64,000 nucleotides of DNA, from the NCBI GenBank assembly GCA_947629955.1, contig CANRFT010000005.1:24456-88455 (forward strand). The letters run 5' to 3'. The notes under the pieces were generated by a model. The model searched no databases and was not told where the DNA came from. It saw nothing but the letters and a program-made list of their open reading frames with translations. Position 1 is the first letter of the stretch. Each line of letters begins with the position of its first letter. The position numbers and the translations under genes were made by a program. Source of the DNA: an uncultured Oscillospiraceae bacterium (GTDB lineage: Bacteria > Bacillota > Clostridia > Oscillospirales > Oscillospiraceae). Shown piece by piece: positions 9,957 through 19,257 of this stretch.

Positions 9957-10628
9957 TCAGTCTGAAAGCCGCTCCAGGGCGGCCTTCGCCGCCTGCTGTT
10001 CCGCCTCTTTTTTGGTGCGTCCGGCCCCCTGGCCGGCGACCTCCCGGCCAACGGTGACCTCCATCCGGAAGACCCGGGCGTGGTCCGGGCCGCTCTCCTC
10101 CACCAGGCGGTAGGCGATGGCGACGCCCGGCGTCCGCTGGACCAGCTCCTGGAGGGCGGTCTTGTAGTCCCGGCCGGAGGACCGCTCCCCCTCCCGGTCC
10201 AGGATCAGCCGCCGGATAATGGGCCGCACCGCCTCCATGCCGCCGTCCAGATAGACGGCCGCCAGCACCGCCTCGGTGGCGTCCGCCAGGATGGAGGGCC
10301 GCTGCCGGCCGCCGCCGGCGTCCTCCCCCCGTCCCAGCCGGAGGTATTTCCCCAGGCCCAGAGACAGTGCCACCTGATGGAGGGCGCCCTCGCACACCAG
10401 GGCGGCCCTGGTGCGGGTCAGCTCCCCCTCGGGCATATCGGGGTGCTCCTGGAACAGGCGCTCCGCCGCCACCATGCCCAGCACCGAGTCCCCTAAGAAC
10501 TCCAGCCGCTCATTGCTGGTGAGCCCCAGGTTCCTGTGCTCGTTGGCGTAGGAGCTGTGGGTCAGGGCGTGCTCCAGCAGGCCCCGGTCATTGAACTGAT
10601 AGCCCAGTTTTTGTTCCAGCGCGTCCAT
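9957..10628 (-). CDS. rnc: Ribonuclease III
   Basis: MDALEQKLGYQFNDRGLLEHALTHSSYANE...NERLEFLGDSVLGMV; C-terminal dsRBD. Confidence 0.96.
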   Translation of the reverse strand: MDALEQKLGYQFNDRGLLEHALTHSSYANEHRNLGLTSNERLEFLGDSVLGMVAAERLFQEHPDMPEGELTRTRAALVCEGALHQVALSLGLGKYLRLGRGEDAGGGRQRPSILADATEAVLAAVYLDGGMEAVRPIIRRLILDREGERSSGRDYKTALQELVQRTPGVAIAYRLVEESGPDHARVFRMEVTVGREVAGQGAGRTKKEAEQQAAKAALERLSD

Positions 10629-10692
10629 GGTATTCCCTCCACGGAAAAAGCCCCGCGCAAGCGGGACTTTTTCCAAGTCATTCTCCCTGAGA

Positions 10693-10938
10693 TCAGTCCT
10701 TGGACAGGTGATCCTGGATGTACTGATACAGGTCGCCCACCGTCCGGATCTGCTCCACGTCCTCGTCCTGGATCTCACTGATGCCGAACTGATCCTCCAG
10801 CTCCATGGACAGGTCCACCAGATCCAGGGAATCGGCGTCCAAGTCATCCTGGAAGGCGGTGTCCATGGTGATGGTCTCCGCGTCTTTCTCAAACTGCTGC
10901 GCCACCATATCGCGCAGCTCTTCAAAGGAAACTGACAT
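10693..10938 (-). CDS. acpP: Acyl carrier protein
   Basis: [55 protein letters not shown] phosphopantetheine site. Confidence 0.95.
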   Translation of the reverse strand: MSVSFEELRDMVAQQFEKDAETITMDTAFQDDLDADSLDLVDLSMELEDQFGISEIQDEDVEQIRTVGDLYQYIQDHLSKD

Positions 10939-11075
10939 GACAAACACTCCTCTGTGATAACTCATCTGTAAACCGGAAGCGGTCCGGTTTGGCAACATCA
11001 TAGGAGGTTTGCCCTCTCCTGTCAATAGTCTTTTTGACGGTTTTTGAAAATTTTGGGTCCCATGATTTGGAAACC

Positions 11076-12122
11076 TCAGTCCTGCTGTTCCGCCTTTGCG
11101 GACTGAGGCGCAAGGCGCATATAGGCCACGTTCTCCGTGATGTCGTCGATGAGGCCGGAGCGGGTAAATTCCACGGCCTGCCGGATGGCGTTTTTCATGG
11201 CGTATCCGTTGGAGGAGCCGTGGGCCTTGATGACCGGACGGGCGATGCCCAGCAGGGCGGTGCCGCCCACCTCGTTGGAGTCCAGGATCTTCTTGAAGTC
11301 GGCCACGCCGTCCTTCACCAGCAGATAGCCCAGCTTGCTCCTGAGGTTCTTCTTGAACATCTTCTTGATCTCGCGGGACAGGAAGATGGCGGTGCCCTCC
11401 AGGGCCTTGAGGAAGATGTTGCCGGAGTAGCCGTCGGCCACGATCACGTCCACGGCGCCCTCCACCGCCTCCCTGGCCTCCACGTTGCCCACGAAGTTGA
11501 TGCGGCCCTCCTCCCTGGCCTTTTGCAGCAGGACATAGGCCTCCCGCTGGAGGTCGGTGCCCTTGGAGGGCTCGGCGCCGATGTTCAGCAGGCCCACCCT
11601 GGGCTCCGGGCGGCCCAGCACCCGTTCCGCGTAATAGCTGCCCATAAAGGCGAACTGGAGCAGGAACTCCGGCGTGCCCTCGGCGGTGGCGCCGCAGTCG
11701 ATGAGGACGCTGCCCCCGTTCCCCGTGGGCACCACCGGGGCCATGGCCGCCCGGCGGATGCCCTTGATGCGCTTGGTGAGCAGAGTGGCCGCCGACAGCA
11801 GCGCGCCGGTGGAGCCGGCGGACACGAAGGCGTCCCCCTCCCCGTTCTTCACCATGTTCAGGCCCACCGTCAGGGAGGAGTCCTTCTTCTCCCGGAAGGC
11901 GGTGGCCGGGTTGTCGCATATCTCCACCACTTCAGAGGTGTGGACGATCTCCAGCCCCTTGGGCAGCTCCGCCACGCCCTGCTTTTTCAGCGCGGCCAGC
12001 ACGTCCTCTCCCCGGCCCACTAGGGCGATATCCACCCCATACTCCCGGATGGCCGCCAGCGCGCCCTCCACAGGGGCCTGGGGGGCGTTGTCGCCGCCCA
12101 TGGCGTCTACGATGATCCGCAT
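11076..12122 (-). CDS. plsX: Phosphate acyltransferase PlsX
   Basis: [32 protein letters not shown] at 12122. Confidence 0.96.
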   Translation of the reverse strand: MRIIVDAMGGDNAPQAPVEGALAAIREYGVDIALVGRGEDVLAALKKQGVAELPKGLEIVHTSEVVEICDNPATAFREKKDSSLTVGLNMVKNGEGDAFVSAGSTGALLSAATLLTKRIKGIRRAAMAPVVPTGNGGSVLIDCGATAEGTPEFLLQFAFMGSYYAERVLGRPEPRVGLLNIGAEPSKGTDLQREAYVLLQKAREEGRINFVGNVEAREAVEGAVDVIVADGYSGNIFLKALEGTAIFLSREIKKMFKKNLRSKLGYLLVKDGVADFKKILDSNEVGGTALLGIARPVIKAHGSSNGYAMKNAIRQAVEFTRSGLIDDITENVAYMRLAPQSAKAEQQD

Positions 12123-12139
12123 ATCTCTCTCGCTCCTTC

Positions 12140-13447
12140 TCAAAGTTCCTTCGCCAGCCCGTCCACGATGGCCAGCGCCCGCCGGGACAGCTCCGCGTTT
12201 TTGTTCCGCTTGCCCTTTACCCTGTGGTCCAGGGGCGGCATGATGCCGAAATTCACGTTCATGGGCTGAAAGTCGATGACGCTCTCGTTGCTGACATACA
12301 GCGCCAGCGCTCCGATGGCCGTCTCCCGTGGGAAGTCCAGAGGCGGCCTCCCCATCAGGCGCCGGGCCAGTTCCACTCCGGCCAGGAAGCCGGAGGCGGT
12401 GGACTCCACATAGCCCTCCACCCCGGTGATCTGCCCGGCAAAGGCGATCCGCTCCTTCCCCCGGACCCGGTAGTACCGATCCAGCAGCCGGGGGGAGTCC
12501 AGATAGGTGTTCCGGTGCATGACACCGTAGCGCACATACTCCGCGTGGGCCAGGGCGAGGATCATGGAGAACACCCGCTTCTGCTCCCCCCACTTCAGAT
12601 GGGTCTGGAAGCCCACGATGTTGTAGAGGGTGCCCTCGGCGTTGTCCCGCCGGAGCTGGACCACCGCGTAGGGCTCCTTCCCCGTTTTGGGGTCGGGCAG
12701 GCCCTTGGGCTTCAGCGGCCCGAAGCACAGGGTCTGCACCCCCCGCCGGGCCATGACCTCCACGGGCATACAGCCCTCGAACACGTTCTTGTCCTCAAAG
12801 CCGTGGACCTCCGCCTCCTGGGCGGCGCACAGCTCTTTCCAGAAGGCCAGGTACTCCTCCTCGGTCATGGCGCAGTTGATGTAGTCCGCTGTGCCCCGGT
12901 CGTACCGGGAGGCGAACCAGGCGTGTTCCATGTCCACGCTGTCAAAGGTGACGATGGGGGCCGCCGCGTCAAAGAAGTTGAGGTATTTGTTCTCCGGGAA
13001 CAGCTCCGCGATGGCACCCGACAGAGCGTCTGAGGTCAGCGGGCCGGTGGCGATGACGACCTCTCCATCGGGGATGGCCGTGACCTCCCCCTCCGCTACA
13101 GTGATGTTGGGGTGATTGCGGATGGCCCCGGTGACCGCCCGGGAGAACCCCTCCCGGTCCACGGCCAGGGCCCCGCCGGCCTCCACCCTGGTGGCGTCGG
13201 CGCATTTCAGGATAAGGGACCCGCACCGGCGGAGCTCCTCTTTCAGCAGCCCCACCGCGTTCTCCAGCTGGTCGGAGCGCAGGGAGTTGGAGCACACCAG
13301 CTCCGCGAATCCGGCGCTGTGGTGGGCGGGGCTCATCTTCTCCGGCTTCATCTCCCGGAGGGTGACGCCGATCCCTCGCTCCGCCAACTGCCAGGCGGCC
13401 TCGCACCCGGCCAGCCCCGCGCCGATGACGGTGACCTGCGCGCTCAT
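12140..13447 (-). CDS. trmFO: Methylenetetrahydrofolate-tRNA-(uracil-5-)-methyltransferase
   Basis: VTVIGAGLAGCEAAWQLAERGIGVTLREMKPEKMSPAHHSAGFAELVCSNSLR. Confidence 0.96.
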   Translation of the reverse strand: MSAQVTVIGAGLAGCEAAWQLAERGIGVTLREMKPEKMSPAHHSAGFAELVCSNSLRSDQLENAVGLLKEELRRCGSLILKCADATRVEAGGALAVDREGFSRAVTGAIRNHPNITVAEGEVTAIPDGEVVIATGPLTSDALSGAIAELFPENKYLNFFDAAAPIVTFDSVDMEHAWFASRYDRGTADYINCAMTEEEYLAFWKELCAAQEAEVHGFEDKNVFEGCMPVEVMARRGVQTLCFGPLKPKGLPDPKTGKEPYAVVQLRRDNAEGTLYNIVGFQTHLKWGEQKRVFSMILALAHAEYVRYGVMHRNTYLDSPRLLDRYYRVRGKERIAFAGQITGVEGYVESTASGFLAGVELARRLMGRPPLDFPRETAIGALALYVSNESVIDFQPMNVNFGIMPPLDHRVKGKRNKNAELSRRALAIVDGLAKEL

Positions 13448-15741
13448 TGGGCCGCCTTCTTCGGGGCGGACCGCTTGGCGGCGGTTTTTTTCGCCGTGGT
13501 CTTGGTTGCCGTCTTTTTCGCGGCGGATTTGGCCGCCGACTTCTTCATGGCAGACTTCTTCTCCGCCGGCTTTTCCGCGCTGTCGGTGGAGGCGCTGGCC
13601 GCCGTCCGCCGGTAGCCCCGCTTGTCCTCGGGGGTGAAGTTGGAGCACTCGGGATTGGCGCAGAAGGGCCGCTTGAACCCCCGGCCGGACAGCTTGAACA
13701 TGGTCTGGCCGCAGATGGGGCAGTTGTCTTTGACCGGCACGTCCCAGGTCATGAAGTCGCACTTTTTGCGCTCGTCCTTGGAGTTCAGGTGTTCGCAGCA
13801 GTAATAGGTGTACTGCTTCTTGGTCTTTTTGCTCACGCCGGTGCGCTTCACCAGGCGGCCGCCGCACCTGGGGCAGCGGCCCGGCATCTCCACCACCAGC
13901 GGCTTGGTGAAGGTGCACTCGGGATAGCCGGGGCAGGCCAAAAAGCGCCCAAACCGCCCGGATTTGACCACCATCTTCCGGCCGCACAGGTCGCACACCT
14001 CGTCCGACTCCTCGTCGGGCACTTTGATGCGCTCCCCGTCCAGGTCGGACTCCGCCTGTTTCAGCTCCCTGTCAAAATTCCCGTAGAATTGGGACAGTAC
14101 CTGCTTCCACCGGGCCTCGCCGGATTCCACCTTGTCCAGCTCGCCCTCCATCTGGGCGGTAAAGGCGGTGTCCACGATGTCGGGGAACTTCTCCCGCATG
14201 AGGCCTGTGACCACCTCGCCCAGGGGGGTGGCCCGGAGGTACTTGCCCTCCTTGACCACATACTCCCGGTCGGTGATGGTGGACACGGTGGGGGCGTAGG
14301 TGGAGGGCCGGCCGATGCCCTTCTCCTCCAGCGCCCGGATCAAAGTGGCCTCAGTGTACCGGGCCGGGGGCTGGGTGAAGTGCTGGCCGGGGGTCAGCTT
14401 TTTCAAAGTCAGGCTCTCCCCCGCCTTCAGATCGGGCAGCGGGGACTGGGGGGCCTCCTCGTCGTCGTCCCGGCCCTCCTCGTACACGGCGGTGAAGCCG
14501 TTGAACTTGATGGAGGAGTGGCTGGCCCGGAACTGATAGCCGGCGGACTCCACCTCGATGGACACGCTGTCGTACACGGCGGAGGCCATCTGGCAGGCCA
14601 GGAAACGGCTCCAGATCAGCTTGTAGAGGCGGTACTGCTCCAGCGTCAGGCTCTTGCGGATGGCCTCCGGCTCCAGGGTCACGTCGGAGGGACGGATGGC
14701 CTCGTGGGCGTCCTGGGCGCCGCTGTTGGACTTGTAGCGCCGGGTCTTTTCGGGATAGTACTCCCTGCCGTACCGGGCGGTGATGAACCGCTTGGCGGCG
14801 GCCAGGGCCTCCTCGGACAGGCGGAGGGAGTCGGTACGCATATAGGTGATGAGGCCCACGGTGCCCACGCCCTCCACGTCCACGCCCTCGTAGAGCTGCT
14901 GGGCCACCGACATGGTGCGCCGGGGAGTCATGTTCAGCTTGCGGGAGGCCTCCTGCTGGAGGGAGGACGTGATGAAGGGCGGCGCGGGGGCACGGCGCTT
15001 GTCCTGCCGTTTGACAGAGCTGACCGTAAAGGGAGAGTCCTTCACGGCATCCAACACCTTCTGGGCCTGTTCCTGGGAGCCCAGCTCCATCTTTTTGCCC
15101 TTGCCGTAGAACTCGGCCTTGAAGCCGCCCCGGTTGGGGGCGATTCGGGCGAGATCGGCGGTGATGGACCAATACTCTTTGGGCACGAAGGCGCGGATCT
15201 CCTCCTCCCGCTCCACCGCCATACGGGTGGCCACGGACTGGACCCGCCCGGCGGACAGGCCGCGCCTGATCTTCTTCCACAGCAGGGGCGAGAGCTGATA
15301 GCCCACGATCCGGTCCAGCACCCGCCTGGCCTGCTGGGCGTCCACCAGGTTCTGGTCGATGTCCCGGGGGGCGGCGATGGACTCGGTGACCACCTTGCGG
15401 GTGATCTCGTTGAAGGTGACCCGGCAGGTCTTGCTCTCCGGCACCCCCAACACGGAGCGCAGGTGCCAGGAGATGGCCTCCCCCTCCCGGTCAGGGTCGG
15501 TAGCCAGATAGACCCGCTGGCTGGCCTTGGCGGCCTTGCTCAGCTCGGCGATGGTCTCCTTCTTGCCCGCGATGTTTTCATACTCCGGCTCAAAGGTGGC
15601 CACGTCCACCCCCAGCCTGCTCTTGGGCAGGTCCCGGACGTGGCCCATGGATGCTTTCACCACATAGTCGGGGCCCAGATATTTGCCGATGGTCTTCGCC
15701 TTTGCCGGCGACTCCACGATTACCAGATTCTTCTTTGCCAT
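13444..15741 (-). CDS. topA: DNA topoisomerase I with Lys/Ala-rich C-terminal tail
   Basis: MAKKNLVIVESPAKAKTIGKYLG; YMRTDSLRLS; zinc fingers CDLCGRK...CPGYPEC; tail KKSAMKKSAAKSAAKKTATKTTAKKTAAKRSAPKKAAQ. Confidence 0.96.
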   Translation of the reverse strand: MAKKNLVIVESPAKAKTIGKYLGPDYVVKASMGHVRDLPKSRLGVDVATFEPEYENIAGKKETIAELSKAAKASQRVYLATDPDREGEAISWHLRSVLGVPESKTCRVTFNEITRKVVTESIAAPRDIDQNLVDAQQARRVLDRIVGYQLSPLLWKKIRRGLSAGRVQSVATRMAVEREEEIRAFVPKEYWSITADLARIAPNRGGFKAEFYGKGKKMELGSQEQAQKVLDAVKDSPFTVSSVKRQDKRRAPAPPFITSSLQQEASRKLNMTPRRTMSVAQQLYEGVDVEGVGTVGLITYMRTDSLRLSEEALAAAKRFITARYGREYYPEKTRRYKSNSGAQDAHEAIRPSDVTLEPEAIRKSLTLEQYRLYKLIWSRFLACQMASAVYDSVSIEVESAGYQFRASHSSIKFNGFTAVYEEGRDDDEEAPQSPLPDLKAGESLTLKKLTPGQHFTQPPARYTEATLIRALEEKGIGRPSTYAPTVSTITDREYVVKEGKYLRATPLGEVVTGLMREKFPDIVDTAFTAQMEGELDKVESGEARWKQVLSQFYGNFDRELKQAESDLDGERIKVPDEESDEVCDLCGRKMVVKSGRFGRFLACPGYPECTFTKPLVVEMPGRCPRCGGRLVKRTGVSKKTKKQYTYYCCEHLNSKDERKKCDFMTWDVPVKDNCPICGQTMFKLSGRGFKRPFCANPECSNFTPEDKRGYRRTAASASTDSAEKPAEKKSAMKKSAAKSAAKKTATKTTAKKTAAKRSAPKKAAQ

Positions 15742-15750
15742 AGATCGCAC

Positions 15751-17016
15751 TTACTCCATTTTCAATTTGACGGCGGCCCTGAATCGCTTGCCGCTCTCCT
15801 CGGTCACATACCCCTGGATCTGCAGGAGGGTCATGGCGGACAGCACACGCCGGGTGGGGATCTGGGTCTTCTCCACCACGTCGTCGGTCTTGAGCGCCCC
15901 GCCCTCCAGCGCCAGCAGGATGGCCCGCTGGTCGTCGGTGAGCTTTCCCTCGGTCTCCTCCGCGGTGAGGACGGGGAGCTTCGGCTTTTTCTCAAATTTG
16001 ATCTTTACCGGCTCTCCCCCGTCAACTCCGCTCCCCTTGGACTTTTTTGGCTCCACGGGCTCCGGGATCACCGCGGCCCCGACCAAACGCTGGGCCTCCG
16101 TCTCCGGGTCCATGGGCGCGGCGGCCCGCAGCTTGTTGGGAAAGCGGTCAGTGAACTCGCACAGCACGTCGTCCGCGCTGAGGATCAGCTTGGCGGCCCC
16201 CTCCTGGATGAGCAGATTGGTCCCCACGCTGGCCGGCGCGCCGATGGGCCCCGGCACGGCGAAGACCTCCCGGTCCTGGTCCAGGGCGTGGTTCACGGTG
16301 AGCAGCGTCCCTCCGGAGCGCTCGCTCTCCACGGCGACGACGCCCACCGACAGGCCGCTCAGGATGCGGTTCCGCACCGGGAAGTGGTCGCCCTTGGGCT
16401 CGGTGCCCGGCGGGTACTCGGAGATCAGGGTGCCCGCCACCGCCACATCCTCATAGAGGGAGCCATGCCCACGGGGATAGACCACGTCGATGCCGTTCCC
16501 CAGCACCGACACCACCGGCCCGCCCGCCTTCAGCGCGCCTCTCACGGCGGAGGCGTCGACGCCCTGGGCCATGCCGGTGAGCACCAGCGCCCCGCTGCGG
16601 GTCAGGTCGGCGGCCAGCTTGGAGGCCGTCTGGACGCCGTACGGGGTGGCCTTCCGGGTGCCCACGATGGCGATGGCCGCCTCCTCGTCAAAGGCCACGG
16701 GCCGGCCCTTCATGTAGAGCACCAGCGGCGGCTGGGCGATGGCGGCCAGCCGCTCCGGATAAATGGCGTCCTGGCGGGTCATCAGCCGGATGCCCAGCCG
16801 GTCGCAGTCCCCTAAGATCTTGTCCGCCGGGTCCAGGGACTTGTCCTCCAGGGAGGCAAGAGCCTCGGGAGTCAGCTCCTCGATGAGCCTGTACTCCGCC
16901 AGGTCGGCGAAGTAGGCCCCCTCCGGGGAGCCGAAGTGCTCCAGCACCCGCTCCGCCGTCTGGCAGGTCAGCCCGTGCCGCTCCGCCAGCCAGATCCAGT
17001 ATTTCAGGTTGGACAT
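15751..17016 (-). CDS. dprA: DNA-processing protein DprA
   Basis: AIAIVGTRKATPYGVQTASKLAADLTRSGALVLTGMAQGVDASAVRGAL. Confidence 0.93.
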   Translation of the reverse strand: MSNLKYWIWLAERHGLTCQTAERVLEHFGSPEGAYFADLAEYRLIEELTPEALASLEDKSLDPADKILGDCDRLGIRLMTRQDAIYPERLAAIAQPPLVLYMKGRPVAFDEEAAIAIVGTRKATPYGVQTASKLAADLTRSGALVLTGMAQGVDASAVRGALKAGGPVVSVLGNGIDVVYPRGHGSLYEDVAVAGTLISEYPPGTEPKGDHFPVRNRILSGLSVGVVAVESERSGGTLLTVNHALDQDREVFAVPGPIGAPASVGTNLLIQEGAAKLILSADDVLCEFTDRFPNKLRAAAPMDPETEAQRLVGAAVIPEPVEPKKSKGSGVDGGEPVKIKFEKKPKLPVLTAEETEGKLTDDQRAILLALEGGALKTDDVVEKTQIPTRRVLSAMTLLQIQGYVTEESGKRFRAAVKLKME

Positions 17017-17037
17017 ATCCGCTCCCCCTCTCTCACG

Positions 17038-17799
17038 TTATCGCGCCATCTCCCACAGGAGGACGGCGGCGGCCACCGCCGCGTTCAGGGACTCGCACCG
17101 CTCCCGCATGGGGATCTTGATGGTCTTGTCGCACAGTTCCAGCGCCCGCTGGGATACCCCTCGGCCCTCGCTGCCGATGATGACGGCGGAGCGTTTCAGG
17201 TCGATCTCCCGCACATCGGCGGTGTCCTCCCGGAGGGCGGCGGCGTACAGGGGCAGATTGGCCTCTTTCAGCCGTTTCGCCGCTGTGTCCAGATCGGACT
17301 CATAGACCGGAAGGCGGAACACCGCGCCCATAGTCGCCCTTACCGTCTTGGGATTGTACGGGTCGGCGCAGCCGTTGCAGAGGATCAGCCCGTCCGCCCC
17401 AAAGGCGTCCGCCGTCCGCCAGACGGTGCCCACGTTGCCGGGGTCCTGGACCCCGTCCAGCACCAGATACCGGCTCCCCTCCAGTTTTCCGGGGAGGTCC
17501 AGGGGCTTCATCCGGCACAGGAACACCACCCCCTGGGGAGTCTCGGTGTCGGCGACAGAGGAGAGCAGGCTGTCGCTGACCTCCACCACCCGTACCCTCT
17601 CCGGCAGCTCCGGCAGGGGCACGCCGGGGGCCCGGATGACCGACTCCACGCCTCCGTCCCACTTGAGGGCCTCGGCGAGCAGCTTGGGCCCCTCGGCGGC
17701 GAACAGGCCCGCCTCCCGGCGGGCGGCGCGCTTGCCGTTCAGCTTGCGAATCAGGGACAAGAGGGGGTTTCTCCTGCTGGTGATGGTCTCGACTGCCAA
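17038..17799 (-). CDS. SpoU-family 23S rRNA (2'-O)-methyltransferase (RlmB/TrmH-like)
   Basis: LVLDGVQDPGNVGTVWRTADAFGADGLILCNGCADPYNPKTVRATMGAVFRLP; IIGSEGRGVS. Confidence 0.92.
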   Translation of the reverse strand: MAVETITSRRNPLLSLIRKLNGKRAARREAGLFAAEGPKLLAEALKWDGGVESVIRAPGVPLPELPERVRVVEVSDSLLSSVADTETPQGVVFLCRMKPLDLPGKLEGSRYLVLDGVQDPGNVGTVWRTADAFGADGLILCNGCADPYNPKTVRATMGAVFRLPVYESDLDTAAKRLKEANLPLYAAALREDTADVREIDLKRSAVIIGSEGRGVSQRALELCDKTIKIPMRERCESLNAAVAAAVLLWEMAR

Positions 17800-17832
17800 A
17801 GCATTTCCCTCCCGTCGGCGGTTATGCGCAAA

Positions 17833-17856
17833 AGCATACCGGCGGGGCCGGTATGC
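17833..17856 (-). terminator. Perfect 10-bp hairpin followed by TTTT on the minus strand, upstream of the rRNA methyltransferase gene (terminator or attenuator)
   Basis: gcataccggc-ggg-gccggtatgc; minus strand reads GCATACCGGCCCCGCCGGTATGCTTTTGCGC. Confidence 0.55.
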
Positions 17857-17907
17857 CTTGCGAAGGTGTTAATCTAAGGGGCGCATGGTCGGGATTATCA
17901 AACTTGC

Positions 17908-17999
17908 GTTTCATCATGTTCCATCATGTGTCATCTTCCGCTAAAATTCTTGGGATCACTGGATTTTACCTTCCATCTTGTTCCGTCTTGTTTCGTCTT
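17908..17999. repeat. Two arrays of three 10-bp tandem units (17908-17937 and 17970-17999), consensus GTTYCRTCWT
   Basis: gtttcatcat/gttccatcat/gtgtcatctt and cttccatctt/gttccgtctt/gtttcgtctt. Confidence 0.8.
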
Positions 18000-18008
18000 A
18001 TGATAGGC

Positions 18009-18037
18009 AAATGGGGTAATATGTGGGGTAATGGAAA
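18009..18037. repeat. Left copy of 29-bp direct repeat flanking the accessory island
   Basis: aaatggggtaatatgtggggtaatggaaa; 28/29 identical to 21245-21273. Confidence 0.9.
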
Positions 18038-18071
18038 TGGAATTTATTCCCGTGCTTTCAGCGTTTAGTTT

Positions 18072-18100
18072 ATCATATACTAACCATTGCAATTTGTCAA
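18072..18100 (-). promoter_or_regulatory. Sigma-A-type promoter facing left (TTGACA-N17-TATGAT)
   Basis: tgtcaa at 18095-18100 and atcata at 18072-18077 on the plus strand, 17-nt spacer. Confidence 0.7.
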
Positions 18101-18120
18101 TTCAGTTTATATGCAAAAAA

Positions 18121-18155
18121 ATGCCTCCCCAAGCTACGGCCTGGAGAGGCATTTT
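18121..18155 (-). terminator. Intrinsic terminator of the membrane protein gene
   Basis: Minus strand AAATGCCTCTCCAGGCCGTAGCTTGGGGAGGCATTTTTTTGC. Confidence 0.85.
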
Positions 18156-18158
18156 ATT

Positions 18159-18782
18159 CTATCTCTTCTTTAGCCCTTGCTTTATTTTATCAAGATTCAG
18201 TGCCGGTGCGATAATGGCCGCCACCGCTGCGCAGGCCATGACCGTGATTTTTGCGAAACTTAGCTCGGAATATCTCACCACAATGCTGAACAGCAGAAAC
18301 AGTACCAGAAAAGCCCCTGTACTCAGTACCTGATTGATAGTGGCCTCCATAATGCTTTCGCCCCGCCCCAAAATACACAGCAACGTATGCAGTAATGGAA
18401 AGGTAATCCCATAGGCAAGTGGCATTGATTTTACAGCTGTTTCACAGATAGCCCAAACCTCTGGGACAACTCCATAAAAGCTCAATGATGATTTGCAGAC
18501 AACAAGAGTAGCAGCACAGGATGCAATACCACAGAGCAAATATAAGAAATACACAAATTTTTGTTCAGAGAGTCCCAAAAGGAAGAAGACTACCGCGCTT
18601 ACCAACAGTACAGGAACATAGCGATTCAAGAGCGTGGCCGTTATAATGGCAGCTGCCTCTTTTGCGTTTGCTCCGTACACAGCCATAGATGACACTGAAA
18701 TTATTCCAAATAACCAAACGGCTGCAAAAGTCAATATTGTCGCAGCAATAATCCCAACCGCTTGTCTTTTTAGCAATGACAC
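18159..18782 (-). CDS. Hypothetical polytopic membrane protein
   Basis: Multiple hydrophobic segments; GTG at 18782 has an AAGGGGG SD; the longer TTG-started ORF to 18830 overlaps a promoter. Confidence 0.7.
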   Translation of the reverse strand: MSLLKRQAVGIIAATILTFAAVWLFGIISVSSMAVYGANAKEAAAIITATLLNRYVPVLLVSAVVFFLLGLSEQKFVYFLYLLCGIASCAATLVVCKSSLSFYGVVPEVWAICETAVKSMPLAYGITFPLLHTLLCILGRGESIMEATINQVLSTGAFLVLFLLFSIVVRYSELSFAKITVMACAAVAAIIAPALNLDKIKQGLKKR

Positions 18783-18808
18783 AATAAACGCCCCCTTACT
18801 TCCACCTA

Positions 18809-18837
18809 ATTTTACGCCACTATCCGCCAAAAGTCAA
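18809..18837 (-). promoter_or_regulatory. Promoter for the membrane protein gene (TTGACT-N17-TAAAAT)
   Basis: agtcaa 18832-18837; atttta 18809-18814; 17-nt spacer. Confidence 0.65.
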
Positions 18838-18910
18838 CTTATAGTTATTTTAAAATCTCCTATAAGAATTTTCTCTTTTGGTAAACTAAAAGTGAAAAAG
18901 GGGGATGCTT

Positions 18911-19201
18911 ATGGTTGACTGCTCCGAAAAATTGAAAGCTCTCCGGGAAGTACGCGGTCTGACCCAGCAGCAGGTAGCACAGCGCGTGGGCATCTCCAAG
19001 GCTATGATCAGCGCTTATGAGACGGCCAGCAAGGCCCCCTCTATTGAGGTGCTGATCCGGCTCTCTCGCCTGTTCGGCGTCAGCGTGGATTATCTAGTGT
19101 GCGTGGACGCGCCAAAGGTCATTGATGTGTCAGGGTTGGATGACGAGTACCTCGCTTTAATTTCCGCTCTAATTGAAAAATTGAAAAATCCCAGTCAATA
19201 G
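18911..19201 (+). CDS. XRE-family helix-turn-helix regulator
   Basis: EKLKALREVRGLTQQQVAQRVGISKAMISAYETASKAPSIEVLIRLSRLFGVSVDYLV. Confidence 0.9.
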   Translation: MVDCSEKLKALREVRGLTQQQVAQRVGISKAMISAYETASKAPSIEVLIRLSRLFGVSVDYLVCVDAPKVIDVSGLDDEYLALISALIEKLKNPSQ

Positions 19202-19246
19202 AAATAGAAGTACCGCTCCATTTTATTAGGTGCAGTACTTCTATTT
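19202..19246. terminator. Bidirectional terminator between the convergent XRE and rnlB-like genes
   Basis: 12-bp inverted repeat aaatagaagtac ... gtacttctattt. Confidence 0.7.
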
Positions 19247-19257
19247 ATATGTTTAAT

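Noticed and set aside
13447-16815. 1122-aa plus-strand ORF, and other long plus-strand ORFs such as 5593-7398 and 27467-29176
   Set aside because: Antisense to well-recognised minus-strand genes (trmFO/topA/dprA, rluB/dac, SpoIID-like). Low-complexity Gly/His/Leu/Arg/Pro translations are typical spurious frames in GC-rich DNA.
18141-18830. TTG-started longer form of the membrane protein (to 18830)
   Set aside because: The extra N-terminus overlaps a good promoter (TTGACT-N17-TAAAAT). GTG 18782 has a proper SD.
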